Below are positions 19,023-28,427 of a DNA stretch of 64,000 nt, piece after piece. The stretch covers positions 53,042 through 117,041 of the forward strand of contig NZ_JADEWI010000016.1 in assembly GCF_015207705.1 (NCBI RefSeq), read 5' to 3'. Position numbers and translations under genes: made by a program. A model generated the notes under the pieces. The model saw only the letters and a list, made by a program, of their open reading frames with translations, did not search any database and was not told the DNA's origin. The DNA is from Nostoc sp. LEGE 06077 (lineage in GTDB: Bacteria > Cyanobacteriota > Cyanobacteriia > Cyanobacteriales > Nostocaceae). Position 1 is the stretch's first letter. Each line of letters opens with the position of its first letter.

Positions 19023-20837
19023 ATGTTGGTGTATTTCGTTCGCAAACGAAGAGATGTGCCTTTCTACTGGATATTTTTAATGTTTGGCGCATTTATCATT
19101 GCTTGCGGTACAACTCATGTCATGGATGTGTGGACACTGTGGTATCCCATTTATTGGTTGTCAGGATTGATTAAAGCAATCACAGCATTAATCTCGGTAA
19201 CTACAGCTATACAACTTTTGCCATTGATACCTCAAGCACTAGCTTTACCTAGTCATGCACAACTAGAGGCGGCAAACTCTCAATTAGCAACAGAAATTGC
19301 CGAACGTAAACGAACAGAAGAAATCCTCCGAGAAAGTGAAGAACGTTGGCAGTTAGCTTTACGTGGCAATAATGATGGTATTTGGGATTGGAATATCAAA
19401 ACAAATCAAGTTTTCTTCTCCTCTCGTTGGAAAGAAATGCTTGGTTATGCAGACAATGAAATTGAAAATCATCTTCAAGAAATCTGGATACGAGTCCACC
19501 CAGAGGATTTAGATTCTGTAGTGAAAGCAGTTCAAGATCACTTTGCTAAAGTTACGCCATTTTACGCTAAAGAATTTCGAGTTCTGTGTAAAGACAGGAC
19601 GTATAAATGGATATTAGATCGGGGTCAAGCTTTATGGGATGAAGCGGGTAATGTAATCAGGATGGTAGGTTCTCATACTGATATTACTGAGCGCAAACAA
19701 GCAGAAGAAACTCTGAGTCAAATACTTGCACAACTAGAAATCAAAGTAGAGGAACGCACAGCCGAGTTAAAAAAAATCAACGGATCACTAGAGACAGAAA
19801 TTACAAAACGTAAACAAATAGAAAAGGCATTACGAGATAGCGAAGAGCGATTCCGCACTGCATTTCATCAAGCAGCAGTTGGGATTGCCCATGTAGGTTT
19901 AGATGGAAGATGGTTATTAGTTAACCAAAGACTTTGCGATATTGTTGGGTATACAGCCGAAGAACTAGAGTTACGCACTTTCCAAGAAATTACTCACCCA
20001 GATGATTTAACTACTTCTTTGAAATACGTTGAGGAAATATTAATAGGTAATATTCAAACTTACACTATAGAAAAACGTTATTTTCGCAAAGATGGTTCTG
20101 TTGTCTGGATTAATCTGACTGTCTCTTTAACACGCAATACTATGGGAGAACCAAAGTATTTTATTGCTGTCATTGAAGATATTAGCGATCGCAAACATTC
20201 TCAAGCACAAATTCAAGCATCATTACTAGAAAAAGAAGTCTTACTGAAAGAAATTTACCATCGGGTAAAAAATAATTTACAGGTAATTTCTAGTTTGCTC
20301 AATTTGCAATCTGAGTATATTAAAGACAAACAAGATATGGAAATTTTTCAACAAAGTCAGCAGCGCATTGCCTCAATGGCGTTGATTCATGAAAAAATGT
20401 ATCAATCTCCTGATCTGGCGCGAATTGATTTTGGAGAATATATTCAAGATTTAGTTGCCAGCTTGTTTAGTTCTTACGAAGTTAATGAAGGCGCAATTTC
20501 TTTCAAAGTCAATGTTGATGCTCATATCTTACTCGGCTTGGATTTAGCAATTCCCTGTGGTTTAATTATTCATGAACTGGTTTCTAACTCTTTAAAATAT
20601 GCCTTTCCTCATGGTGGAGATGGAGAAATTTATATTGGAATTACAGAAAACTTCGATCAGCAGTTCACTATCACTGTTAGCGATAATGGCGTTGGCTTAC
20701 CACCTCATTTCAATTTCAAAACTACAGCATCTTTAGGTTGGCAGTTAGTCGATGCTTTGACTCAACAAATAGCAGGTGATATCAATATTCAAAGTAATAC
20801 TGGTGTAGAGTTTCAGATAAGATTTCCATTAATATGA
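19023..20837 (+). CDS. Ethylene-receptor-like hybrid PAS histidine kinase (HisKA_2 type)
   Basis: The visible 604-residue frame starts inside the membrane domain. Its second and third helices contain [20 protein letters not shown], whose Cys and His match the copper ligands of plant ETR1 and the Synechocystis receptor Slr1212. A coiled linker leads to two PAS/PAC domains (about 105-225 and 270-390) and a HisKA_2 kinase: [20 protein letters not shown] with the phosphoacceptor His, then the ATPase with [12 protein letters not shown] (N box) and VSDNGVGLP (G1 box). Unlike Slr1212 I see no GAF/bilin domain. It likely senses ethylene or a related small ligand at the membrane. ATG 19023 is only the first in-frame start; the true N-terminus lies in the upstream piece at 18886. 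A hybrid response regulator kinase follows at 21205. Confidence 0.85.
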   Translation: MLVYFVRKRRDVPFYWIFLMFGAFIIACGTTHVMDVWTLWYPIYWLSGLIKAITALISVTTAIQLLPLIPQALALPSHAQLEAANSQLATEIAERKRTEEILRESEERWQLALRGNNDGIWDWNIKTNQVFFSSRWKEMLGYADNEIENHLQEIWIRVHPEDLDSVVKAVQDHFAKVTPFYAKEFRVLCKDRTYKWILDRGQALWDEAGNVIRMVGSHTDITERKQAEETLSQILAQLEIKVEERTAELKKINGSLETEITKRKQIEKALRDSEERFRTAFHQAAVGIAHVGLDGRWLLVNQRLCDIVGYTAEELELRTFQEITHPDDLTTSLKYVEEILIGNIQTYTIEKRYFRKDGSVVWINLTVSLTRNTMGEPKYFIAVIEDISDRKHSQAQIQASLLEKEVLLKEIYHRVKNNLQVISSLLNLQSEYIKDKQDMEIFQQSQQRIASMALIHEKMYQSPDLARIDFGEYIQDLVASLFSSYEVNEGAISFKVNVDAHILLGLDLAIPCGLIIHELVSNSLKYAFPHGGDGEIYIGITENFDQQFTITVSDNGVGLPPHFNFKTTASLGWQLVDALTQQIAGDINIQSNTGVEFQIRFPLI

Positions 20838-20873
20838 CAGGGCTTACATAACTGGCAAGTTTATTTTCTAGTA

Positions 20874-20930
20874 CAAGAGTCAAGGGTCAAAAATAAAGGT
20901 TTTTTAAACTATTGACCATTTACTCTTGAC
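20874..20930 (+). terminator. Imperfect hairpin after the sensor kinase
   Basis: CAAGAGTCAAGGGTCAA and the complementary ATTGACCATTTACTCTTGAC can pair over most of their length. It lies 37 bp after the kinase stop and probably ends its transcript. Confidence 0.5.
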
Positions 20931-20947
20931 AGCCCAAACGAAAAAAG

Positions 20948-21062
20948 TATAGGAATCCGACTTGATTATTGAAATTACTTGTGTAGGTAGGGAACAGGGA
21001 ACAGGAAAGGAATTAATAGAGGTGTACTGAGTTTTTTCTTCAAATCAAATATGATTCCTATA
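20948..21062. mobile_element. MITE, copy 1
   Basis: The ends TATAGGAATCCGACTTGATT and AAATCAAATATGATTCCTAT are imperfect inverted repeats bounded by TA, as expected for IS630/Tc1-type elements. The centre holds GGGAACAGGGAACAGG heptamers. It is close to 90 percent identical by eye to the copy at 37366. No transposase is encoded. It lies about 140 bp upstream of the hybrid kinase gene. Confidence 0.8.
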
Positions 21063-21204
21063 TTTTTGTAAGTACTATATAAGTTAGAAGGTAAATTTCT
21101 AATAATATCACAAGATAGGAGGACAAAATAGGGGTTTCATCTGATGGTTTTTTACATACTTATTTTTGTCTGCACTTTAAGACTTAAATTTATAAGATAC
21201 ATAC

Positions 21205-22710
21205 ATGACAGACGCGAATATTTTAGTTGTCGAAGACGAATCTATTGTTGCTAAAGATTTACAAAATAGACTGAGAAAATTTGGTTATACAGTTCCTGCT
21301 ATTGCTTCTTCAGGACAAGAAGCAATTAATAAAGCTGTAGAAATCAGCCCAGACTTAGTACTAATGGACATACGATTAAAAGGGCAAATGGATGGTATAC
21401 AAGCTGCGGAACAAATTCATAAATACTTAGATGTCCCCATAATTTATTTAACTGCTTATGCCGATGAAAGTACTCTAGAAAGAGCAAAAATCACCGAGCC
21501 ATTTGGTTATTTGTTAAAGCCCTTTAAAGAAAGAGAACTAAAAACTAATATTGAAATAGCTCTCACCAAGCATAGGCTAGAAAAGCAATTAAAAACTAAC
21601 CAGAAATGGTTGTCTACACTCTTAAATAGTATTGGTGATGGTGTGATATCGAGCGATAGCGATCAACTAGTCACTTTTATGAATCCGGTAGCAGAAAAGT
21701 TGACAGGATGGACGCAATCAGAAGCTATTAAAAAAAATATATCAGAAATATTTAAAATTGTTGATATCGCAACTCGTGAACCCTTAGAAAATCCGATAAA
21801 AAAAGTTTTACAATCAGGAGCGATCGCGCCTCTCTCGACAACAACTATACTGATTGCACCAAACGGTAGTGAAACACCAATTGATCATAGCGCCGCACCC
21901 ATCAAAGACGACAAAGATAATATTACAGGTGCCGTATTAGTATTTCGGGATGTGACGGAACGGCTACAAGCAATGGAAGCTCGACAACAGCAAATCAAAC
22001 AAGAGCAGCTAAATCAACTCAAAAATGACTTTTTAAATTTAGTGTCTCATGAATTGCGATCGCCCCTCTGTCACATGAAAGGCATGATCCAAATGTTACA
22101 GATGTCAACAGCTGTTCAAGAACAGCATTACTTTCTCGACGTTTTAGAAGCAGAGTGCGATCGGGAAATGGAATTAATCAACGACTTATTAGAGTTACAA
22201 CGGCTCGAAAATTCATCTAATCTGCTGCTGGCTCCTGATTTGTTACTCTTGCAACAGTGGCTACCTTGGGTAATTGAGCCATTTCAAATCCGCACTCAAG
22301 AACATCAACAAACCTTACAGCTAAATCTACCCGAAAATTTGCCTTCACTATTTTCCGACCGTACCAGCTTAGAACGCATCTTAGTCGAATTGCTCAATAA
22401 TGCTTGTAAATATACCCCTGCTGGTGGGGCAATTATTTTGAGTGTCAGTCATGAAATTTCCGAACTTTCAGTCAAAATGAGCATTGCTATCAGTAACTCA
22501 GCCGAAATTCCCACCGCCGAATTACCCAAAATTTTTCAAAAATTCTACCGTATCCCTGAGACAGATATTTGGAATCAAGGTGGTACAGGCTTAGGTTTAG
22601 CGATTGTCCAGAAGTTAGTAGCACAATTGCAAGGTAGCATTCAAGTCGCAAGTAACCAGGGATGGACGACGTTTAGTTTAATATTGAGTGATTTAGAATT
22701 GACAATCTAA
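21205..22710 (+). CDS. Hybrid response regulator-PAS-histidine kinase
   Basis: The 501-residue protein has an N-terminal receiver domain (about 1-118; VVEDE acidic pocket, phosphoacceptor in LVLMDIRLKGQMDG, switch Thr in LTAYAD, Lys in LLKPFKERE), a PAS domain (about 130-255) and a classical HisKA-HATPase kinase: phosphoacceptor in LVSHELRSPLCHMKG, N box LLNNACKYTPAGG, F box region FQKFYRIP and G2 box GGTGLGLAIVQKL. It is soluble. Its position right after the HisKA_2 sensor kinase suggests that the receiver accepts phosphate from that kinase, a pairing that is common in cyanobacteria but inferred here. A MITE sits in the spacer between the two. Confidence 0.9.
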   Translation: MTDANILVVEDESIVAKDLQNRLRKFGYTVPAIASSGQEAINKAVEISPDLVLMDIRLKGQMDGIQAAEQIHKYLDVPIIYLTAYADESTLERAKITEPFGYLLKPFKERELKTNIEIALTKHRLEKQLKTNQKWLSTLLNSIGDGVISSDSDQLVTFMNPVAEKLTGWTQSEAIKKNISEIFKIVDIATREPLENPIKKVLQSGAIAPLSTTTILIAPNGSETPIDHSAAPIKDDKDNITGAVLVFRDVTERLQAMEARQQQIKQEQLNQLKNDFLNLVSHELRSPLCHMKGMIQMLQMSTAVQEQHYFLDVLEAECDREMELINDLLELQRLENSSNLLLAPDLLLLQQWLPWVIEPFQIRTQEHQQTLQLNLPENLPSLFSDRTSLERILVELLNNACKYTPAGGAIILSVSHEISELSVKMSIAISNSAEIPTAELPKIFQKFYRIPETDIWNQGGTGLGLAIVQKLVAQLQGSIQVASNQGWTTFSLILSDLELTI

Positions 22711-22773
22711 ATCAAAAGTTTAATGCTGGCAGTGAATTAGTTTTGGCCTTTTAGGATGTGTTTACCTATCTCG

Positions 22774-24150
22774 CTAACGACATAACAAAATCCTAAACCG
22801 CCAAGTCAATACTATAGCTGCACAAGCTAAACCGATTGCTAACCCCCACCAAAGACCAATCGCCCCAAAACCAAACCAAATTTCCAACGCGTAACCAGTC
22901 AATAAACCAACACCCCAGTAAGCAAAAACCCCAATCAACATTGGGATTTGAGTATCTTTTAATCCGCGTAATGCTCCGGCGGCGGTGACTTGTATTCCAT
23001 CAACAATCTGAAAAATCGCGGCTACCGCCAGTAATTTCATCGCCAAAGCCACTACGTCTTGATTGTTGGGATTGTCAATATCCAGGTAAAGCGAAACAAC
23101 CAATTTTGGAACTAGCCAAAATATCAATCCGGCGATCGCCATAGACAAGCCTCCCAGGGCAATTCCCACATATCCAGCCAGACGCACACCCTTCCAGTTT
23201 CCCTCTCCAACTAACTGTCCCACACGCACTGTAGTGGCGAAAGAAATGCCCAAAACCATCTGAAATGACATAGAAGCCGTTTGCAAAGCAATTTGATGGG
23301 CAGCTAGAGCCGTTGTCCCCAATTGCCCGATGAGAAATGTGACAACAGTAAATAATCCCGCTTCCACGGCAACTAGTCCAGCAATAGGCAAGCCAACCTG
23401 AAAAATCTCCCAAAAAATGCGGCGACTCTGACGGTTGAAGCTGTAATTAGCAGAAAACTGAAAGATATTGTAAATTGCAAAGCGCCGTTGACTAGCTATA
23501 TAAATAGCCAAGGCAATAAACATACTCCACAGGGATAGAGTGCTGGCCCAACCGATACCAGCTAGTCCGAGGGAGGGTAATCCAAATTTGCCAAACATTA
23601 AAACATAGTTAGCTGTAATATTTAGCAGCGTCCCCAAGACCACAGTTACCATGACTAACTGCGGTTGTGAGATGGCAGAAAGAAAGCTTTTCAGCACAGC
23701 AAAACCCAATCCGGGGATAAAACCCCAAGCGATCGCTCTTAAATATGTTTGCGCTAATGTTGCTGTGTTAGCATTTTGCCCCAGTAACACCAGCAAAGCA
23801 CCTCCATGCCAAAGAATGACTGTAATCGGTATTCCTAACAGCAGAGATATCCCTAACCCTTGTTGCACAATCTGTCCAATTTTTTCAGGCTTGCCGGCTC
23901 CCGATGCTTCCGCCGCCAAAGGACTAACAGCAGCAATCATGCCCGTAGTGATGAGCAAGAAAAAGGTAAAAATTGCCGCACCTAAACCTCCAGATGCGAT
24001 CGTCTGACTTCCCAACCAACCCATCATGACTGTATCTACAAAACCAGTTGCCGATTGCGCTAGTTGTGCTGCTGCTAATGGAACAGCTAACAGCAGACAT
24101 TGTTTAACTTCAAAAATTAATCTGGATCTGCTGGTGTTGTCATTCATCAT
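22774..24150 (-). CDS. MATE family efflux transporter
   Basis: The 458-residue protein is built of twelve hydrophobic helices in two homologous halves. The N-terminal half contains LAAAQLAQSATGFVDTVMMG and MAAVSPLAAEASGAG-like segments typical of NorM-type MATE exporters, which expel cationic drugs or metabolites in exchange for sodium ions or protons; the second half contains MSFQMVLGISFATTVRVGQ. Length is normal. ATG codons at 24150 and 24147 are both possible. It converges on nothing obvious downstream, and the hybrid kinase gene ends 64 bp from its 3' end. Substrate cannot be predicted. Confidence 0.92.
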   Translation of the reverse strand: MMNDNTSRSRLIFEVKQCLLLAVPLAAAQLAQSATGFVDTVMMGWLGSQTIASGGLGAAIFTFFLLITTGMIAAVSPLAAEASGAGKPEKIGQIVQQGLGISLLLGIPITVILWHGGALLVLLGQNANTATLAQTYLRAIAWGFIPGLGFAVLKSFLSAISQPQLVMVTVVLGTLLNITANYVLMFGKFGLPSLGLAGIGWASTLSLWSMFIALAIYIASQRRFAIYNIFQFSANYSFNRQSRRIFWEIFQVGLPIAGLVAVEAGLFTVVTFLIGQLGTTALAAHQIALQTASMSFQMVLGISFATTVRVGQLVGEGNWKGVRLAGYVGIALGGLSMAIAGLIFWLVPKLVVSLYLDIDNPNNQDVVALAMKLLAVAAIFQIVDGIQVTAAGALRGLKDTQIPMLIGVFAYWGVGLLTGYALEIWFGFGAIGLWWGLAIGLACAAIVLTWRFRILLCR

Positions 24151-24216
24151 CAGATTTAAAAATTACGTGAGGATGGGATAATTTGCCGTTTCTACTTTTG
24201 TAGAATATGGCAAAAA

Positions 24217-24253
24217 TTAACCACCAACAGCAGTTTATGTTGTTGGTGGTTAA
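24217..24253 (-). terminator. Rho-independent terminator of the DUF3134 gene
   Basis: TTAACCACCAACA and TGTTGGTGGTTAA form a perfect 13-bp stem with an 11-nt loop. On the minus strand it begins 3 bp after the stop of the gene at 24256 and is followed by TTTTTGCC, a standard T-tract. Confidence 0.88.
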
Positions 24254-24255
24254 CT

Positions 24256-24492
24256 TCACTCATCTAAATGGTCGATTTCCTCTGGTTTATATTCATCGGT
24301 ATCGATTAGCTCTACCACTTCTTCCTCGTCGTCTTCCTCATCTTCGTAATAGTTTTCCGCAAATACGTAAGGTTGTAATCGACCAGTACTAGCTAACCAA
24401 TCAAGTAAAGATTGCTCTTGCTTGAGAGGAATTATCGGTGCTGGCTGATAACGGGGTTCTTCGTGGAGAGCAGGGTTAGACAGTTTAACCAT
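24256..24492 (-). CDS. DUF3134 family protein
   Basis: The 78-residue protein starts MVKLSNPALHEEPRYQPAPI and contains QSLLDWLASTGRL, the conserved block of the cyanobacterial DUF3134 family. The C-terminal half is highly acidic (EDEEDDEEEVVE). No function is established. Although the frame is open to 24528, ATG 24492 matches the family start. It is a single gene with its own strong terminator. Confidence 0.75.
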   Translation of the reverse strand: MVKLSNPALHEEPRYQPAPIIPLKQEQSLLDWLASTGRLQPYVFAENYYEDEEDDEEEVVELIDTDEYKPEEIDHLDE

Positions 24493-24744
24493 TGTGTTTG
24501 ACCCCCGAAGAGTCTCTCTGCATCCCAAGTTGCTTTCAGCAATTGCAACCCGGTATGATTAACAGTCTGCTGCGTGTAATTTCAAAAACCTCTAACTTGT
24601 GGTAGATGTTCTTCTTTCCACAAGAATGATTTGCGGTTAATTTGCGAAGTAAATTTTTTGTGTGCGATCGCCTACATGATTTGATAACTCTTGATGGATG
24701 CAATGTAGACAAACGGATTTATCTGTCAGGTTCTTATTGAATTG

Positions 24745-24776
24745 TCCCTGTTCCCTGTTCCCTATTCCCTGTTCCC
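24745..24776. repeat. Heptamer array (TTCCCTG)
   Basis: TCCCTGTTCCCTGTTCCCTA followed by TTCCCTGTTCCC makes about four and a half TTCCCTG units. The same unit, reversed, lies inside the MITE copies at 20948 and 37366. The 382-bp spacer from 24493 to 24874 holds no gene otherwise. Confidence 0.85.
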
Positions 24777-24874
24777 TTCCTAAACATAAACACAACAACC
24801 AAGCAAAGCCTGATTGTTGTGTAAGGGTGTGGCACTTCACTGTTATGCTCTGCTTAGGAAGTCAGAGCGTGATG

Positions 24875-24970
24875 CTACTTGTAAAGTTCTGTTGCTAAAC
24901 GCCAAGCCAGAAGACCTGGAATTAGCGCCACAACTAGAGCAATGTAAACTTGAGTATCTGAGATGGGCAT
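24875..24970 (-). CDS. psaM: Photosystem I reaction centre subunit XII
   Basis: This 31-residue frame reads [20 protein letters not shown] and ends [11 protein letters not shown], which matches PsaM (family pattern [30 protein letters not shown]). PsaM is a single-helix membrane subunit at the trimer interface of photosystem I. AGGAGG at 24980-24985 lies 9 nt before the ATG, an excellent ribosome-binding site. The gene is too short for ordinary gene callers. It stands alone between DUF3134 and an FGGY kinase. Confidence 0.95.
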   Translation of the reverse strand: MPISDTQVYIALVVALIPGLLAWRLATELYK

Positions 24971-25128
24971 GGTTGAAAACCTCCTAAGCTCAAATCAATT
25001 TTGGACAGTTCGTTTACTACTTTTCCTTGTTTTGCCAGTTTTGGGGAATATCTTGTTACAAGATGCAACAAAAGCCGCTGTCAGTCGGTAGTCTATAGTT
25101 ATCTTTCATTATAAAAATTTATAAAAAT

Positions 25129-26397
25129 ATGGATTTGTATTTAGGGATTGATTATGGCACCTCTGGCGCAAGGGGGGTGGTGATTGACGATGAAGGGAAT
25201 GTGCAAACAGAAGTGCGCTATCCTGGGCAAAAACTCGAAGCTGCACATTGGAAAAGTGCCTTATGGAGCTTATTAGCAGCTATTCCTGAGCCATTGCGGC
25301 AACAAATCAGAGCGATCGCCATTAATGGGACTTCCTCGACTGTTTTATTGTGCGATGCGGCTGGTGAGCCTGTAGATGCACCTTTACTTTACAACGATGC
25401 ACGGGGCGCAGTTGTGCTGGAGCAATTGAGGCAAATTGCGCCGCTTAACCATACAGTATTAAGTGCTACTTCTAGTCTTGCCAAACTTCTGTGGATGTCA
25501 CAGCAAGCATTTTTCTCAGAAGCTAGATATTTTCTACATCAGGCAGATTGGTTAGGATTTCTGCTGCATGGGCAATTGGGTATTAGCGATTACCACAATG
25601 CTCTAAAGCTAGGTTACGACGTAGAAGCTTTGCAATATCCAGAATGGATAGAAAAACTAGAAATATCGATTCAGTTACCGCAAGTTTTCGCGCCTGGGAC
25701 ACCCATTGCCGAAATTCGCCCAGATATTGCGTCTCAGTTTGGTTTACCAACAGATTGCTTAGTATGTGCTGGGACAACAGATAGTATCGCTGCTTTTATC
25801 GCCAGCGGTGCAGAATTGCCAGGGGAAGCTGTAACATCCCTTGGTTCAACGTTGGTACTCAAGTTATTAAGCCATACCCGTATAGAAGATGCCAGATATG
25901 GAATTTACAGTCATCGTTTTGGTGATTTGTGGCTAAGTGGCGGTGCGTCTAATACTGGTGGTGCAGTGTTGCGAGAATTTTTTACCAATGCAGAGTTAGA
26001 AAGTTTGAGTCAGGAAATTAATCCAGCCAAAATCAGTAATTTAGATTATTATCCTTTGTTGAAAGCAGGCGATCGCTTTCCCATTAATGACCCCAAATTA
26101 CCGCCAAGACTCACACCCCGCCCAGAAACACCAAAAGAATTTTTACACGGGTTGCTAGAAAGTATTGCGCGGATAGAAGCACGGGGTTATGAATTACTGC
26201 AAAGCTTGGGAGCAAATCAGGTACAACGAGTTTATACAGCAGGCGGTGGTGCAGCCAATTCAACTTGGACTGCTATTCGTCAACGGCATTTAAAAGTACC
26301 TGTAGTTACTTCAGCGAACACCGAAGCCGCTTACGGCACAGCACTTTTAGCGAAAGCAAAAGCCAGCAACCAGAAGGATGAAAAAAAGTTTACATAA
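25129..26397 (+). CDS. FGGY-family carbohydrate kinase
   Basis: The 422-residue protein has the phosphate-binding start LYLGIDYGTSGARGVVIDD, the actin-fold segment AINGTSSTVLL, the sugar-site region and CAGTTDSIAAFIASGA, and the C-terminal ATP-site YTAGGGAANSTW. It phosphorylates a sugar or polyol with ATP. Cyanobacterial members of this short branch are annotated as xylulokinases, but the Synechococcus elongatus homologue was characterised structurally as a putative D-ribulose kinase, so ribulose or xylulose is the likely substrate. It is shorter than E. coli XylB. No pentose catabolic genes are adjacent. Confidence 0.82.
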   Translation: MDLYLGIDYGTSGARGVVIDDEGNVQTEVRYPGQKLEAAHWKSALWSLLAAIPEPLRQQIRAIAINGTSSTVLLCDAAGEPVDAPLLYNDARGAVVLEQLRQIAPLNHTVLSATSSLAKLLWMSQQAFFSEARYFLHQADWLGFLLHGQLGISDYHNALKLGYDVEALQYPEWIEKLEISIQLPQVFAPGTPIAEIRPDIASQFGLPTDCLVCAGTTDSIAAFIASGAELPGEAVTSLGSTLVLKLLSHTRIEDARYGIYSHRFGDLWLSGGASNTGGAVLREFFTNAELESLSQEINPAKISNLDYYPLLKAGDRFPINDPKLPPRLTPRPETPKEFLHGLLESIARIEARGYELLQSLGANQVQRVYTAGGGAANSTWTAIRQRHLKVPVVTSANTEAAYGTALLAKAKASNQKDEKKFT

Positions 26398-26511
26398 AAA
26401 AACCAGAATTCCTGTGTATTTTCTGATTTTTTTTGGGAATGCTAACGAAGAAGCAATTTTCAGCCATAGAGATTGCTTGCTTAAGCAGTATCAAACTTTT
26501 ATAGGATTTTT

Positions 26512-26991
26512 ATGTCTAGACGTTTGCCTAAAGGCCGTAATGCCAGTTCAGTTGCTTTAGAACCAGAAGTTGCGATCGCACTTATCGGACTATTTTCCGG
26601 CGCAGCTGATGGTGAAGGTATTTCCTTCTCTGAAGAATACGCTTTGAGTGAAATTCTGGGCGAAATTGCTCAATTTGAAGATTACTCTGAAGAAGACTTT
26701 GAAGAATTAGGCCAAAAATTAGTCTCCCTCATAGAGGAAGAAGATGCAGAAGACTTGGTTGCCAAAGCAATTGAATCATTACCCAACAGAGGTTATCGGG
26801 AAGCTGCATACATCACCGCTATTTTGGTGGTAGGTATTGACGAAGAAGTACCTGATAGCGAACAAGATTATATTTCTGAGTTGCAAGAAGCCTTGAATAT
26901 TTCCAACGAACGCGCTCAAGAACTCATCGATGGAGTGTTTGGCGAAGATGAAGACGAAGAAGAATGCGAAGATGACGAAGACGAGGAATAA
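26512..26991 (+). CDS. TerB-like acidic protein
   Basis: The 159-residue protein contains an all-helical region (about 18-130) with PEVAIALIGLFSGAADGEGI, the metal-binding type acidic helix-loop pattern of the TerB/tellurite-resistance-like fold, and a second half-repeat ITAILVVGIDEEVPDSEQDY. The last 17 residues are almost only Asp and Glu. It is cytoplasmic. Many cyanobacteria carry similar orphan TerB-like proteins with no known role. A GGATTTTTATG start context gives a moderate ribosome-binding site. A HIP1-containing hairpin follows. Confidence 0.65.
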   Translation: MSRRLPKGRNASSVALEPEVAIALIGLFSGAADGEGISFSEEYALSEILGEIAQFEDYSEEDFEELGQKLVSLIEEEDAEDLVAKAIESLPNRGYREAAYITAILVVGIDEEVPDSEQDYISELQEALNISNERAQELIDGVFGEDEDEEECEDDEDEE

Positions 26992-27026
26992 TTTTACTTT
27001 GGCCTGAATTTTAAATATTACTAGGT

Positions 27027-27051
27027 GTGGGTTAGGCGATCGCTAACCCAC
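27027..27051 (+). terminator. Hairpin with HIP1 loop after the TerB-like gene
   Basis: GTGGGTTAG and CTAACCCAC form a perfect 9-bp stem with a GCGATCG loop; it lies 36 bp after the stop codon. It sits between two converging genes. Confidence 0.65.
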
Positions 27052-27174
27052 TTAAAACAAAATTCAACTCCCGTCATCCGCAACCTCAAGGGTGCTTTCT
27101 ACCATTTTCTCAAAGCCAGATGATCTTTGATTATCTTAGGAAAATAGCCTATTATCCTTCTGCCTTCGCTCTAC

Positions 27175-27837
27175 TTACAACAATCCCCGATAACGAATAA
27201 AAATCAAAATCACCGCCCACGAACCAAGGGCGACTTTGACTGCAACTAAGAGATTGAATAGGGGGATAAAACCACCACTAATCAATGCGCCCATCTCCCC
27301 GTGTGGTAATTCAACTCCAGACAGATTAATCACCGCCAGAACAATAAAAACTAGTACCGAAATCTTCTCCCATGTAGCAGCTTGCCAACGCTGGTAAATC
27401 CCCTGCATCCATTCCGGTGATGAAGTAATCGCCACGAGGCCAATTGCTGTGCCACCCGCTACACCCGCAGCAAAACCACCACCAGGGCTGAGATGCCCGC
27501 GAATACCCAGTTCAATACTCACTAACGCGGCAATAGTCGCGCCCAAACGTGCCAACACAATGGATGGTTGATCGGTGAAATTATAAACTGTGCTGGATGG
27601 TTTCTCATTTGCCAGGAGAAAATTAGCGCCCATAATGGCGATCGTAAATACCACCACCTCGAAGATAGTGTCATAGAGGCGATTTCGGAAAATAATCCCC
27701 GAAACTGCATTGGGTATGCCACTGTCTTGGACAACCGCTTCCACAATCGAGATATCTGGTAAATCTAAGGCAGGATTAGCAATAAACAAAAATTTCCCAA
27801 ACAGGGCGATTCCGGCGACAATATAGAGCCATTTCAT
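27175..27837 (-). CDS. mrpB: Mrp antiporter subunit B with MbhE-like N-terminus
   Basis: The 220-residue membrane protein is the last gene of the Mrp operon. Its C-terminal two thirds form a MnhB domain (SIELGIRGHLSPGGGFAAGV, the hallmark loop, then three helices). The first 80 residues, with a short helix and NRLYDTIFEVVVFTIAIMGA, resemble the MbhE segment that in other bacteria is the C-terminal end of MrpA. So part of MrpA is fused to MrpB here. Mrp complexes exchange sodium ions for protons and support salt and alkali tolerance. It overlaps the preceding gene by 4 bp. Confidence 0.85.
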   Translation of the reverse strand: MKWLYIVAGIALFGKFLFIANPALDLPDISIVEAVVQDSGIPNAVSGIIFRNRLYDTIFEVVVFTIAIMGANFLLANEKPSSTVYNFTDQPSIVLARLGATIAALVSIELGIRGHLSPGGGFAAGVAGGTAIGLVAITSSPEWMQGIYQRWQAATWEKISVLVFIVLAVINLSGVELPHGEMGALISGGFIPLFNLLVAVKVALGSWAVILIFIRYRGLL

Positions 27838-28427
27838 GAATGCTCTCCTAAAACTGGTGTCTTTAAATCTGGTGTATTGGTTGCTGAGGGAATGACATAG
27901 CTGAGACTTGTGGTAGGTGATGTAAGTTCAGTTTGGATAATGTCATAAATGCGTCGGATTCTGATGCTGATTTGATATGGTTGCGTTTCATCTTCATAAT
28001 CTAGAGCATCATGCTTGGCTGGCTCCATACAAATAGCATGAACTTCTTTGTTGCTCAAGGCTTGATGCAGGAGATGTATATCTGTGTAGGGAACTAGCTC
28101 AAGGCGCAGATAGTGTTGGCGAAAAATTGAGCGTAAGTTATTGATAAGTTGCTCAAAATGTTGATTTTCATCGTTTTCGAGAATACCAAGCCGCATAACC
28201 AAAGATGAACGTACGGCGATCGCATACAGCGTAATCGCCAACATTGTCCCCACCAAGGCCTCGGTTAAAGCCACATCCGCCGCCCCTAAAATTGTATAGA
28301 TGAATGCAGCGATCGCCCCCAATATTCCCCTCATTACCAAGGCATGGTAGGGATTAGATTGAAAAATCAGCATCGATGCGGCAATGGGTAGCAGAGGAAT
28401 GATCACATAGATATAGTTATCTGTCAT
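27834..28427 (-). CDS. Short MrpA-like (MbhD/DUF4040) subunit with soluble tail
   Basis: The 197-residue protein has three hydrophobic helices in its first 85 residues, including ILGAADVALTEALVGTMLAI, the MbhD/DUF4040 signature that corresponds to the C-terminal region of full-length MrpA. The large antiporter domain of classical MrpA is absent. A soluble extension of about 105 residues follows and is not typical of the bare MbhD domain. ATG 28427 (MTDNYIYV) fits the family better than the upstream start at 28463. It overlaps both neighbours in the operon, indicating tight translational coupling. Confidence 0.8.
   Translation of the reverse strand: MTDNYIYVIIPLLPIAASMLIFQSNPYHALVMRGILGAIAAFIYTILGAADVALTEALVGTMLAITLYAIAVRSSLVMRLGILENDENQHFEQLINNLRSIFRQHYLRLELVPYTDIHLLHQALSNKEVHAICMEPAKHDALDYEDETQPYQISIRIRRIYDIIQTELTSPTTSLSYVIPSATNTPDLKTPVLGEHS

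Noticed and set aside
24637..24898. Overlapping short frames on both strands near 24.7 kb
   Set aside because: They are generated by the TTCCCTG heptamer array; only psaM in this region is convincing.
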